From the NCBI GenBank assembly GCA_007922305.1, contig ML677385.1, forward strand, positions 8,272,336 to 8,336,335: a stretch of 64,000 nt of DNA, written 5' to 3'. Positions 12,351 through 24,778 of this stretch are shown piece after piece; within the stretch, counting starts at the first letter, position 1, and the number at the start of each line of letters is the position of its first letter. The notes beneath the pieces are model-generated. The model ran no database searches and was not told the DNA's origin. It worked only from the letters and a program-made list of their open reading frames with translations. The stretch comes from Dermatemys mawii (Eukaryota > Chordata > Testudines > Dermatemydidae). Made by a program: the position numbers and the translations under genes.

Positions 12351-15020
12351 CCAAAAATCTACAGTGTTGCTTACATTTACTATCCTGGAAAAACAGAATA
12401 TATCCATCTTATCCATAAATACAGGAACATAATATGCAGACTATCTACACAGACCAAAAAATGCATATGTGGATTTATACAAAATTTAACCAAAATCATT
12501 GTTTTTCCACCTTTTGGTCTGCAAATATATCAACTATTTTTGATGTATCCAATTTTCTTGCTCATTCAATTTCTGCTGAAAGAACTGCTGGTCTAGTCTC
12601 CTAAAATCAATCTTATCGGTGATATCACCATAAGATAGAACCCCCCATATTCAAACCCTAACATTTTACCAATAACTGTTATCTAACTGAAAATTTGCTC
12701 AAAAACAACTACGAGACTGCACAAATTAGTAACAAATACACACATCATATCAACATAAAACATGGGCGACAGCTTTTATATGTCAAAATCTGAATTAAGT
12801 AGCAAGGCACATCAAAGCACATGTGTAGTTAATCAAAAAGCCCAAGGGCTTGGGTCATCACTATTACTCCAGTTTGAAATTAGTGCAACTCTGTTGGAAC
12901 TAAATTAATGGTGTTACACTGATGTAAAAGAGGAGTAATGCAATGGGGCATTAAGCCCCAAATCTTTACATCTCAACCCACAATTTTGCCCATGGGAAAA
13001 TTTGCAATTTGAGCACAAACAGCATTTGCTTTCAGTTCACAAATCACAAGGCTGGGCACCAAATGCAAACAAGTGTCACAAATATAGAGGTCACTTTGGA
13101 AAATCATATAGGATGTTCTTCTATGAGATATGAGCTAGGATTTATTTTGGGGAAGTTCTGTGCCGTGTGTTACACAGGAGATCAGACTGTCTGATCACAG
13201 TGGCCCCATCTGACCTTAGACTACGGATATATGAACTGTGGGCTCTCTGTCACAGACACCAAACACAAGGATCCATACTGCAATGCAATTAAAAAAAAAC
13301 AAACAAGCCCCCCAAACACTACTGAAACAACTACATCTTCAGCACTTTTCATAGATCATGGTATCTAGTCCGTGTTACACAATTATCTAAGTCAGGCACT
13401 TATGGTATGTCTGCTTTCATATCATAGGAATGTTACCTATTCTAGATAAAAAGCCAGCCCTCATTAATATCTGACATCTCCTAAGTACTGCAGTGCTAAC
13501 ACTCTCTCTCTCGTGCGCGCGCGCTTCCTCTCTCTCTCATTCTGTTTGGGTAGGGTTTGATCCTTCCACATACGAGGAAAGATTTACTGGTATGCTCCAG
13601 CTACTTTTGGGCAGCCTAAATTTACTGGCTGATCAGACCAGGTTGACAATGGTTCTCTAATGACAAAATGTTGCTTAGGAGCTAGAGTGCACCAGTGAAG
13701 AGCCTAATTAGAAGATTAATTCTGATCAGAGGCTACTCAGCAAAGCAGTATCCCATACATGTCCCACCGCACACATACCCCTGGAATTCCCCTCCCATCC
13801 CACATATAGCCCACCAACCTTCCAGCAGTCCCCCTTTTATCCTGACAGCCCCCACATGCATACCAGCAGCCCTCACATACATCCCACTCACCAGAGCTCC
13901 CAGCAGCTCAGCCACACTGGCCAGAGCCCCAAACATCCCCCACTCACCCCAGAATCCCGACCCCAAGACTTGCTAACATATCCTATTCACCCACAGTCCC
14001 CACAACTCATCCCTCCACTCCTCAACATCCCCCACTTGCCCGAACCCATCAGAGTCCATAGCCTTCATCATTCCCTACTCCCCCCGTAGCCCACCACCAA
14101 CTCACCCCCAGCCCCTCACTCCCTGCCCCAGGACCTTCCTAGCCACTTATCAACACTACCATCCCCCAGCTCAGCATTTGGCTCCTGGATTAGGGCGGTT
14201 TCTCTTGCTCCCAGCCTTCCAGTAGCTCCGTTTGCTCCTATCAGCTTTTCCCACATTCACATGGCACAGACCAAATTAGGCAAACTGGTGCCTATCACAA
14301 AGGCAGGGTGACCAGGCCAAACCTGAGTCATGCAGCAACCTCGTGTGCCAACTTGCAGTGTCACTCACTCAAATTTAGCCCAGTCACTCTTCCAACTGAT
14401 GGAGAGGCACAAAGGCCATACGTGAGTGAATGCCATTGTAACCCTGTGCTCCAGGTGAAATGCTGTGCTCCAGCTGGTTGGGTCCCCATAATCTCGTACG
14501 CCCTCATGGGACTGCACCATTTTCACAGTTCTAGCTAGCCACTGCAGGGAGCCTCCGTGCCTCGCTCAGGGTTTGTGGATTCTCCTTGCTGGCTAGGCAC
14601 CCAAAAGTTAAGCATTGTAACACTCAGTTTTGTGACTCTGTGAATTGGGGACCATATTCTTGTTACACCAGTGTAAATCTGGAGCAACTCTATAGCAATA
14701 TATGGAATCACACCGTGTAAATAAAAAAAATCAGGCCTCACAGCCACATCAATTGTTTTGCCTCTGCATTAGGTCATTTCTTAGTAAAACTAATGTACAG
14801 CAAACAAGACGGGTTGTTTAGCTGCCATTCCAATTCAAAGTAAGACTGATAATATGGTATATAGCGTAACAAAATTTACATTCTAATTTAGAGCCAACTG
14901 TATTTTCATTATGATGCACTAGAATTTTGCAGAAACACAGACTTACTTTGGACATTGATTTATTGACCTTATATTTCATTATGCCTTCTTTGTAATGATA
15001 TTTTTAACTTAATTTTGAAG
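12351..15020. other. CFAP47 intron with simple and C-rich tracts
   Basis: Contains a compound microsatellite at 13500-13539 ((CT)n, (GC)n, (CT)n) and a C-rich, poorly ordered CCCAC/CCCCA-type tract at about 13758-14165 with long shadow frames on both strands. Short ancient dispersed fragments with the TTACACCAGTGTAAATC motif lie near 12858-12935 and 14632-14735. No exon recognised. Confidence 0.6.
13500..13539. repeat. Compound CT/GC microsatellite
   Basis: Alternating (CT)n, a GTGCGCGCGCGC core, then (CT)n. The CpG core is unusual in this AT-rich intron and may adopt Z-DNA. Confidence 0.85.
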
Positions 15021-15182
15021 GAATTCAGCAACATTGGTGGTACGGTGCACTACAGGCGGTGTCTGGAAGTTTCCAATACTGTTACTTGCCACCGAGCCAG
15101 AAGTAGACGATGTCATCAATATTGAAGCAGCCGGCTTAAACAAAGAATCAGTGATTGGCTTTAGGCTTACAAGTCAGACACG
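15021..15182 (+). CDS. CFAP47: CFAP47 coding exon (third from last)
   Basis: 162-nt exon encoding about 54 residues, including CTTGGVWKFPILLLATEPEV and NIEAAGLNKES, strongly resembling the C-terminal region of CFAP47. The segment reads as strands of an Ig-like beta-sandwich, the fold used repeatedly in this protein and in other axonemal proteins with ASH/MSP-like domains. The acceptor is TTTTGAAG; the first base completes the Arg codon begun in the previous exon. The donor CG|GTAATG splits an Arg codon completed at 23906. The frame is open throughout. Confidence 0.92.
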
Positions 15183-15765
15183 GTAATGCTCTCAAAGATA
15201 AAGCATATATCCAGGTTTTGAGGATGGGATTTATGCTCAGAAGAGGACTACATCAGACAGGATGGGTTTGGACAGGAAGAGCAGGGTGCAGCGGGTGAAT
15301 CTTGTGACATCAGTCACCATCCATTACCTCAGTGCCCGTGTATCAAGTGATGCAGTACACAAGTGCTGTCCTGAAGGTGCGACAGTGAAAGTTGAGGCAT
15401 TCTATAACCTTGGGGTAGGTTGCTAACCCTAAAAGAGAAGCATGTTCCATGAGTTAGGATTTCTTCAGGGTTTGGCCCTAAGATGCTTGTGTGCTTTAGA
15501 ATGTATAGGGGAAAAATTTGCATGATACATCACTAAGGCATTTACATTACGGAATAATGATGGAACTGTGACCAAATATTTTTTACTAGGATGTGGCTGT
15601 TTTAAAAAGCTGTATTATTTCCCTCAATTTGCACTGTTTGCATTCCTTTCGGTTTTGTTATGTAAACAGTCAATAACCCACTTCTAATATATTTTTTAAT
15701 CTGATAAAGGAAATGAACTTTAACAATGATTTTTTCATCTACAGCAACATTTTTCATAATGGTAC

Positions 15766-16406
15766 TGTGACAGAGTTAGACCAGAAGGGTATAGGAGAGT
15801 GCTGGAAGGCAGGTATATCAGCCTCAGGATGTGCAGGTCCCTGTTCCCTGGATAGCCAAACAAAGGCTACTCCAGGCCAATCAGGAAGCTTCTAGAAAGG
15901 AGTAGAAACAGCTAGCCTGATTGGGACACCTGAAGCCAATCAGGCACTGGCTGAAACCAGATAAAAACCTCCCAGTTAGTCAGGTGGACTGTGGGTGTCA
16001 GGAGCTGTGGAAGGAAGTTGTGCTGTTGGTGAGACTGAGTGGTGGACAACATATCATACAGAAGGAAGGAGACCCTGAGGTAAGGGTGAAGTGGAGTTTG
16101 AAGAAGCGGGGACTGCTGTGGGGAAGTAGCCCAGGGAATTGTATTGTGTTTTGTGGATAAAAGGTCAGCCATCTTAGCTGATACTATTAGGGTCCCTGGG
16201 CTAGAGCCCGGAGTAGAGGGTGGGCCCGGGCTCCCCCTTTTTTCCTCCTTCCATACTGGCCTGTGATGAAGGAACTCACTAGGCGGTGACTCTTGCCAAT
16301 TATAGTGAGAAAGGGAGGTCACTCTGGGGCCTAGATGAGTTTCTGAGGCCCCTAAATCTGCCAGGAAGTGCAGGACCCACAAGTACAAACTTGGAGCTTT
16401 GTCACA
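15766..16406 (+). mobile_element. Solo LTR-like element
   Basis: 641 bp from TGTGACAGAG to CTTTGTCACA, giving TG...CA ends within a short inverted repeat. A TATA-like GATAAAAA lies at 15960-15967. The sequence, including CTAGAGCCCGGAGTAGAGGG, belongs to an LTR-like repeat family I associate with turtle genomes. Clear flanking target duplications were not found. The frames on both strands inside it are shadows. Confidence 0.65.
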
Positions 16407-19400
16407 AAACACATATAGTAATGTCACCTTATGAGTCCTGCAGAAAATTATCAGTAGTAATCTGATTTTAAAGTAATTAATTTCTGTGTGTTTATTACAA
16501 TTGCATAACAGTATAGAATTAAAACATATATTAGTCTCTAATACCGCAATAAGGTGATGTTCAACTATATAGTTTCCCTATGAATAATTTAAAACTCTTG
16601 GGAAAAGATGAGCTGGAAGCAAAAGTATGAGGCTTACAATTGAAATCAATATGTGAATGTTTTTGAGGTTGCTTTTTTCCCTTCTTAATTTGCTTTTTTA
16701 TTGGCTGTCTAGTAAGTGTACCAGTACACTAAAAGGTAAGCGTATAGTTAACCTATTTAACAAATTTGTCATTGAAGATCCCCAAAATAAAAAGATGTCC
16801 TTGGCCCTTATTGATTTTTTTTAAGAGCTTACTTCTAAGAGCAGTACATCTGAGGTGGACAGTTGTTCCAGCTTTTAGATGGCTGTCAGTGGTGATGATT
16901 CCTCAAGACACTGCAAAAGCCTCCTATCACAATGCTCAAGTTATCAGCTGCAGTAGAATAGGTTGTTTTGGGAACAAAAGTGAAGCAATTGCTCTGGCAA
17001 TGTTATAACCTGCTAGTAGGTGTATGATAGTAGTGAAGAGATCTAATGTTCTTCAGAAAGGCATAATAAAATTTGAATCATGACCGTTATATAAATGGAG
17101 GTGCTATGCTGCAATACAGACTCTTTCCCTATCAGAGAAACTATAACCTTGTTTAAAATAGAAAATGATATCCGCCCCCACTCACTCATGTTCAGTGAAT
17201 GTTCCCTGTGCCGTACTGCAAGCTATGACAGAAATTGCTATACAAACCTCCAGCTTTGGAGTGAGTTTGTTTTTCCCCAACAACTACCCACAAAAGAAAA
17301 AGAGGAGTTTATAATTTAGGAATAAAAAAATGTCCAACTAAAATTTAGATTATAGCAACTTTCTTATTCAATATAAAATTAAAAAACACTCAAAAAACCC
17401 TATATGTTACAGATGTAATTTAAGGCTGGTAAAACTCAAATGACTTAGGTTAAAAAAAAATATTTAAAAAAAGGAATTAAAAGTTCAGTTTGAAAATCTT
17501 TCAGACCTTAACAGAGGAAATCATCCAGTGATTTAATTGAAGTTTTGCCTGAATTAGGATTTGCTAGCCCCAGCCAATGGAGTAAACATTTTTAGTACCT
17601 TTTCAAAATCAAAAAGCTTCTCACAGGACCAGATTTTGCCACCCTTACTAACACTGACTAGTACCTTACTACATAAGTAGTACCACAGTGTTCAGTGGAA
17701 TTACTCATGTAGTCTAATGCTACTCATCATGAGTAAGGGAATCACATTGTACATCGAAGAAAACAGGGCTACTGATGGAGTAAGGCACTACTCAGTACGA
17801 AGAAGAGAGGATAAATTTGGCTACCACAAGGAAATAATTTCAGAATTTAAGTGGATCTGTTCACCTTGTTTGGGTTCAAATATATAGACTTCTTAAAAGA
17901 AGAAAATCACATGCAATATCCCGCAAAGATAAATGTGTATAATGTGTTCAGTTAATATCGAAGTGTCTACGTGATTTTCCAACTGTGGAAAAAAAGGTAG
18001 GATTGAATTTAGGGTAAAAATGGGAGACAGAGCTGGCAGAAATGTCCGATTTCTGGTTCATATTAGTTTTTAGTTCTGAATCACAACATGATAATTTTTT
18101 TCAAAATTTCATGACTGCTGAGTGGGCAGCCCTAGGAGCCAGTTAGCCTGGGAGTCTGGAAACCCTGGAATCCCAGCCTGGGGCAGTCCACATAGTGGGG
18201 CTGCCCTAGAACAGCAGACCCTGGTTCCAAAGCAAGGAAACTAGAACTCCAGACGTTGGGGGCTTTGCCCTACTGTTGCAGATCCTGGAAGATGCAGGTC
18301 CCTGGCCTCACGGCAGTGCAAATGGCATTACACTCTGCCTCAGTGGCTCCTGGAACGGCAGGAGAGGTGGGGAGGCAGAGCGCCAGGGCTTTCTGCTTCA
18401 GCAGCACTTCTGGAAAGCTTCGGTCACTTTCAGGCAGCCCAAGAACCATCATCCAATTTTCCTGATGGAAAATCCAGATTTTACAGCAATACTGAAATTT
18501 TCTCACAGAAAAATCTTGGTTTTACAAAAAGGGCATTTTCTGACAGAAAGTCATTGCAGCAAAAAAACGTTCTACCAGTCTACTAGCAAAGGATACCTTA
18601 CTGAGTAGGAAAGTAGGACAGGACTGGATGTGGCAGAGTTAGCTATATCAATCTAAGTCTCAAAGCTCTGCATGATTATGGGTTCAAGTTGGTTCTTTCT
18701 TCACCTACCAGTTCACCCACCCGTTTAACAGAGTTAATTTGTTATAAAGGAGTCTCTTGATCACAAAGGGCTATCCAAGGTTAATTTCAATTCTGCCTAA
18801 GGAATAATACGTAGGACATTTTGGCTCTAGGTTTGACTCTGTCATTTGTTTCTAATTTTAAAAACTATACATTTTTCTATGCCTTTCAGATCTCTGAAGA
18901 GAAAAATGAAGCCCATTTTATATTGCCAGCTCTGAAAAAATATTTCTGAATATACTGCTGTATTTCACTAGAATTAGCAGCATGCCAGAATTATAATTAT
19001 GTATACTGCAAGCAAATTCCTTTATTAAATGGTGTGTGTGTTTTGATGTCATTCAATCTAATTCATGACAATTCTATGAAATTCTCCCAACAATTCAGCG
19101 ATGTAATTAGAATATTCTAACTTGGTATCTCTCATGTAGTGCAGTTATAAAGGACAAATAGTGACTGAGCTCTTAATTTTTCTTGAGGCTGTGGTTGATA
19201 CTGGAACATTTAAAGCAAGGTCACCAAAAAAAGTTTATAATCATACTTTTTAGTAATGTGGTGTTGGGCGTTTAGCATATTCAAGATGCAAGTTCGTAAA
19301 GAAGTTGGAATAGGGGGAAGTAATTCACCAGTTTGCATATCTAGCTATCCTTACAAAGAAAAATAAAAAGGAAATCTTACCTTAGCAAAGAAGGTGTGAA

Positions 19401-20721
19401 AAATCCCAGATCTGCTTCTGTTTTCATAACATGGAGGCACCGGTACTTCAGCATGTAACTGGGCTTTTGTCACTCTGCTTCTGGAGTTTTAAAGATTCTA
19501 TATTTCCAAGGGTGCAGGGTCATCAATGAAGTTAAAATCTCTTTTGGTGTCTAAGGCACATGCCTTAGAGTGATTGATTAAACCGAAGGTGCTTTCAGAC
19601 AGGTACAAAATGTAATTAATGATGATAAATGATAGAGACCTTATTATTCTCTCTCTGTCATCATTTTGTTGAAAAGTGCCCATTATCTAACTTGTGCTTT
19701 TCAAATAAAACTTAGCTCTGTAGAATTTTATAATAGCTACTAAAGTTTCTTAAAAATGTGAATTTGGTAGTCTATTAAAGTGCCCATCAGCAGCAATGTC
19801 ATTATGAACTTTACTTCCAGTAATTCAACTATTGTTGAAACTATACTGTAGAATTCACAAATTCCAAGCATTATTTTCCTGTGGAGTTAAATGTCTTTAA
19901 ATAAATAACATAGGTTACTCTTCTCTTACTAGAAAAAAAGTATGTTTGGATCAAAACTCCTATGACTTTCCCTGAGGACTCTGGTTTTCAAACACAGCTT
20001 TCAGCCCCTGTAAATTATGAGGCGAAACCTGCTGTATATCAAAGGGCAGCAATCAATATGGAATGCATCTCCTAAACTGAAGTGACAAAGAGTTACCTTA
20101 CTGACAGGTTTAAGGAAAACTAGTGTAAATTTCATGGATATTTTGCAAAGGCCATAATATAATGAAGACTACATTCAGGGCTGTAAAACAAGTATGGTGG
20201 GCCTAAAAAGGATTTTTATAGACATTGCAGAAGGATCTTTTGTTTCTTTATATCGAGAACATAGATTTCTAGAATTCATTAAAACATCTATGTGTAGCAA
20301 TATCCAACACTGAGAATGATTTGGATATAAATTAGCATAAACTGCTATTTAGAGAATAATCTAAGGATTAAACCAAAAGGTGGGAATACACAATAAAAAC
20401 TGCATCTCACTCTTGCTGGTACTGTGGATTTATTTTCTAGATGCTATTTTGTATTCGTTAAGAAGGGTGTTAACGATGGCTTGGTCATTAATATCCAACC
20501 TTGATTACTGTAGCCCTTGACAGTAATTATAAAACTCAAAGGCTAGAAGATACATTTATATCTATTTGTTCATAATGGGCTCTCACCTGTCACAGAAATC
20601 TATATGAAGATTTATTCCTCTCCTGAAAACATCACATAGTAAATATCTTATATGATCAGGTCTATGTGTGCCCCCCTTGGCTTAAGCACAGGGGCTCTTG
20701 GAGACATAAATGTACTTCCTC
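16407..20721. other. CFAP47 intron, no feature recognised
   Basis: Mostly AT-rich unique-looking DNA. A more GC-rich block at about 18110-18440 (GGGCAGCCCTAGGAGCC, and so on) resembles a dispersed repeat fragment but its borders cannot be set. No exon recognised. Confidence 0.5.
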
Positions 20722-20724
20722 TTA

Positions 20725-21386
20725 GGGTATGTCTGCACTAGAAATGTAACTCAACCTACGTTAGGTCAACTTACAGCCACTGTGGTAATTACTGCAGTGG
20801 TAAATGTCCACACTGCCCTCGCTGGGTCGGTGGTTTTGGGACAGTGTGGGGAGCTAAGGGCCTGGTCTCTGAGCTCCGCTAGTAGCTCCCTGCCGGGATC
20901 CCAGCTGCCCCACAGGCTTCCGGTGGAGGGCTGCTCCCCCTCCACTCCCTGTTCACTGTTGGGAGTAGAGGAAGTCACCAACGGCTTCACATCCCCCTCC
21001 TGCCCGCACCCCGCTGGGAGTGGGGGCAGTCTTGTCAATTTCACGCAGGGAGCGGAGGGCAAGCTGCCCAGGCTTCTTGCCCCAGCTCCAACCGGAAGCA
21101 GGTTCCAGCTGCCCAGCTGTCCAAAGGAGCAGGGGGAAGATGGGCTATAGCTGTTGGGCTTTCTTGTCAATTTCACGGCCGATGTAAGGAATGCAGTGTC
21201 TACACAGACACTGCATTGCCCTACCTACACCATCATAAGCCTTAAACTTCTCTTGGAGGTAGAGTTATTATGTTGGTGTAGCAGGGCTCGTACATCAGCA
21301 TGAGGAAGGCTGTAGTGCAGACACTGACATAACTAAATCGACACAAGCTACCTTCTGTCGACCTAACTGTGTAGTGTAGCCAGCCC
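20725..21386. mobile_element. PIF/Harbinger-type MITE
   Basis: Ends GGGTATGTCTGCACTA and TGTAGTGTAGCCAGCCC are imperfect inverted repeats. The flanks carry the 3-bp duplication TTA (20722-20724 and 21387-21389), the Harbinger signature (TWA). The interior is GC-rich, includes a direct repeat of TTGTCAATTTCACG (21033 and 21162) and a perfect 12-bp inverted repeat at 21190-21217. Apparent 136-146 codon frames on opposite strands here overlap each other and show no domain. Confidence 0.85.
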
Positions 21387-22199
21387 TTAGTCTCTGTTGG
21401 CCTGGAAAGTGGGAGGATGGTACTGAACCTGTGCCTCTTCTATAGTAACATGTTTCACTAATATCAGAGCTCTGGGTGAGTCCCATCTTAAAACATTTAA
21501 CATAGTAGCTATGTTAAAGTTGATTATTATTTATATATAGGCTTTCGAGGGAAAGGACTGTGTCTTTTCATGTCCTAAATTAGTTGCCTGGAACAGTTTT
21601 GGGTATTATAACATCAACAACTATTTGCTTCTTTATAACTTATTAGAAGAAAAACACTATGTGCATTACCAAGAAAATCATTCACAAACCTTCTCATGAA
21701 AGGAGAATTATTTTTCAACAGCAGCATAATATAGCCCCAAATAAATTCTACTTGGATTCCTTAACATGGAGCATGCCATTTACCCAGGAAATGTGGGACA
21801 TTTCCACAGAGGAAAGATCCACGATAAAATATTAAGTAGCTGAATTATGAATAAGAGATTTTCTTTTTAAAAGCTAGTTGTGCAAACCAAAGTTGTTCCT
21901 GGGAATGAGAACCGATGACTACACCAATGTTGACAACATCTCAAAGAAGAACTGTTCATCGACTGTTTCTTCAGTTTCACAAATTAAGATATAGTCTCCT
22001 TGATCATGGCACTTATAGTACTGTATTATGGGGGACAGAAGTAAGAAGAGACAATAATTATATTCCCATTCTCCAGTTGTTTAGTTGTTTCCTCTTCCTT
22101 CTTTAGCTGTTCATAGGTTAAGCCAATTTTTATTTAGAAAAAAGCCAAAAGCTATTTTATGTTTTCTCTCCTTTTCCTCCTCTCTTCATGTTTTTTTCC

Positions 22200-22460
22200 C
22201 CACGTTTGCCCCTAGGCATAGAATGCATTCCCTTTGTGGTCTGCCAGGCACTACCATCTCCTCATTTAAATCCTTTCTTAATGCTCTCACTTTCCCAGAG
22301 ATAGCTATGGGAGAAATGGAATATGGGACATCAAGACTGGCATATTTGGGAGAATGGACAGGGCAAGGGCAGCCGATGTGATAAGAGACCAGTTCAGATA
22401 AGTAGGGTGGGGAATATTTATGAAGCACCTTAAAGGCAAGGACAACAAATTTAAATTTCC
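22200..22460 (-). mobile_element. LINE RT C-terminal fragment (L2/CR1-like)
   Basis: The minus-strand frame reads KFKFVVLAFKVLHKYSPPYL, then SELVSY. This is the 'FK.L.FK.LH...PPYLS.L' signature found near the C-terminus of L2/CR1-group LINE polymerases. Downstream sequence is too decayed to follow confidently. It is a pseudogenic fragment within the CFAP47 intron. Confidence 0.6.
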
Positions 22461-22465
22461 TGATA

Positions 22466-22600
22466 GACATTAGAACATAAGAACCGCCACACTGGGTCAG
22501 ACCAATGGTCCATTTAGCCCAGAATCCTGTTTTCCAACAGTGGCCAATCCCAGATCCGTCAGAGGGAAAGAACAGAACAGGCAATCATCAAGAGGAAGCC
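22466..22600. repeat. Interspersed repeat fragment (AGAACATAAGAAC family)
   Basis: Begins AGAACATAAGAACCGCCACA, followed by CTGGGTCAGACCAATGGTCC. I recognise this as a very common dispersed repeat in turtle and crocodilian DNA, probably LINE-associated. The class cannot be settled by eye. Confidence 0.6.
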
Positions 22601-22826
22601 AGCAAAGGCAGAAAATGCCTTGAGACTGAAGAACACCAAAATGTTTGCAGCCATATTTGGGATGGTCTGGAGGAGGCGATGAGATTGACATTGAAACCTA
22701 TATATGGAGGAGGAGGAGGAGGAGACAGCAGTAGTCAATACAGAAGAAAGCTCTGGCTGTCATGACAGAGGAAGAGTCAGATCTTTAAGCATTGTGAAAG
22801 AAGAAGCTGCAAGATTTGGACACAAA

Positions 22827-22883
22827 CAGGTTGTAAGAAGAGGAGCAGGTTGTAAGAGGAGGAGCAGGTTGTAAGAGGAGGAG
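22827..22883. repeat. 19-bp minisatellite, 3 copies
   Basis: Unit CAGGTTGTAAGAGGAGGAG, three head-to-tail copies at 22827, 22846 and 22865. The last two are identical and the first differs by one base. A (GGA)n run lies just upstream at about 22706-22722. Confidence 0.92.
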
Positions 22884-23905
22884 CAGATGACGACCCCCAG
22901 GTTATGAGCCTAGATGACGGAGGACAGTGGAGTTGTCATCAGTAACTAAACAGAATGAAGGAGAATTTTTGGGTTGGCAAAAGGAATCACATTTCTACTA
23001 TATTAACACCAAGTTAATGATGAGATGTCCCCAAAGAGATGTGAGAGTCTGCAATTTGGAACTGGAGAGAGGGAAACTACTACTTATCTTTTGTACCGCC
23101 CAACCATTATCCTTGTTGAAAATTAGACAGGATTTTCTCAAGAGCCTCTGTACTATCCCGAAACTTGTTAGCAAATCCTACAATAGCTGTAACAGAAAAA
23201 AAATCTCTCATGTAAAGCCCCGTCGCGATAGTGTCAGTGGAATAAGAGTCTCTCTATCCAGGCACTGTTTATTTAACACCGTTTTTAAAATGCTGGATTT
23301 AGCATATAAAACATTGTGTACAAAAGTACGGAATTAATTTGGGAAGGGGAGATAAGAAGGAGAGATTTTTGTCTGTCGACCTTTCAAAGTACTTAGGATC
23401 CCTTCCCTATTTAACAACATCTGAACAGGTGGGTAGTTGCTTCACAGAAAAAACAGAAAGACTTGATCCTTACTCCCCAGTTTACACACTAAATTTTAGT
23501 TATTACACAAGGTAACCTTGTGGTCTTCATAGGGCATTGCTTTTAATAAAATGGGTTGATTAAAATCTTACTTACCATACACGCAATACCACCTGAAATC
23601 AGTGGGGGTTTTACATAAATCAGCGAAGCAGCTTTTGATCCAACGTGGTAACCTACTGTTACTGTTACCTGGTAAAATGGGTTATTTTCATGTAACTAAG
23701 CTGAGCTGTCCTAACAGATCAGCTGTTTCCTTTTCCATTAAAGGTTCCATTATTATTCAGTGTGCATCCCATAAGCTATCAAGTATCATGACTCATAGCT
23801 GCATGGTAGCATTCATGTTTATTTGCATGTCTACTGCAAAAGGATACCTGCCATTTTTAAATGGAATTGCATAACGATCATATGTATTTTTACACTCTTC
23901 TTTAG

Positions 23906-24074
23906 GTATCCAGAACCATTCACTGCATACTTCCTGCCAGGCAGCAACCCAGAATTTGTTGTATTGCCTCAAGCTGGGGAACTTCTTCCACTTGACACTG
24001 CTGGAACCCGTATAACTGTTGGATTCAAGCCACGTATGTACAGCAAGAAGCATAAAGCAATGTTAGTAATTCAG
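23906..24074 (+). CDS. CFAP47: CFAP47 coding exon (penultimate)
   Basis: 169-nt exon encoding about 56 residues: YPEPFTAYFLPGSNPEF, LPQAGELLPLD and a KPRMYSKKHKAMLVIQ end, matching the C-terminal Ig-like region of CFAP47. The hydrophobic/acidic alternation fits beta strands of the last repeat. The acceptor is CTTCTTTAG and the donor is CAG|GTGAGT (strong). The first base completes the Arg codon split at 15182, and the exon ends on a codon boundary. The following intron is about 15.9 kb, the longest here, and holds most of the large repeats. Confidence 0.93.
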
Positions 24075-24194
24075 GTGAGTCTTCTAAGAGTGAGGGTTAA
24101 CAGTGGGTTGGTGTATTATATTAATGGACTAAAATCATTTCTTTGTGAAGAAGTTTTTTTAAAACAAGTCCAGCTCTGTTACTGAAGTTACCAC

Positions 24195-24770
24195 TAGGGT
24201 CATCAAATTGCTGATTGCAGAAAACCAAACACCCTTGCCCCACCCGTTGCATCCTCTCTTCCTCATTTTCACCAGGCTGTGGAAGGAGATAAGGGCTCCG
24301 GCTGGGGGTGCAGGCTTTGGGATGGGGCCAGAGATGAAGGGTGTGGGGTGTAGGAGGGAGCTCCAGGCAGGAGAGTGGGGCCGAAGGGTTCAGAGTGTGG
24401 GAGGGGGTGTTAGGCTGGCCTGCGGCTCGTAGGCAGAAGTTCAACCAGGCGGCTCTACGCACTGCTCATGCCCACATGCCCCACCCCTGCAGCTCCCACT
24501 GGTGGCGGTCCCCGGCCAATGGGAGCTATGGAGCTGGTGCTCAAGGCAAGGTCAGTGCACGAAGCCTCTCTGGCTGCCTCTCCACCTAGGGGCCAAATAT
24601 GCTGTCTGCTTCTGGGAGCCACACAGAGCAGGGCAGTCAGAGAGTCTGCCTTACCTCGCTGTTCTGCTGACTGGACTTTTAATGGCCCGTTCAACAGTGC
24701 TGACTGGAGCCGCCAGGGTCCCTTTTCAACTGGGTATTTTGGCCGAACCAGGGCATCTGGCAACCCTATA
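24195..24770 (-). mobile_element. hAT-type MITE
   Basis: On the minus strand it begins TATAGGGTTGCCAGATGCC, and the + strand left end is TAGGGTCATCAA. The flanking 8-bp duplication is GTTACCAC (24187-24194) versus GTTACTAC (24771-24778), 7 of 8 matching. GC-rich interior with no transposase. Frames of about 114 codons on both strands are shadows. Confidence 0.8.
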
Positions 24771-24778
24771 GTTACTAC

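Noticed and set aside
13695..14089. Pro/His/Ser-rich frames around 13.7-14.1 kb
   Set aside because: Arise from a degenerate C-rich tract; low complexity and no splice signals.
15912..16427. 171-codon minus-strand frame
   Set aside because: Lies inside an LTR-like repeat and reads as low-complexity Pro/Ser-rich shadow sequence.
20710..21176. 146- and 136-codon frames on opposite strands
   Set aside because: They overlap on both strands inside a GC-rich Harbinger MITE, with no domain, splice context or homology recognised.
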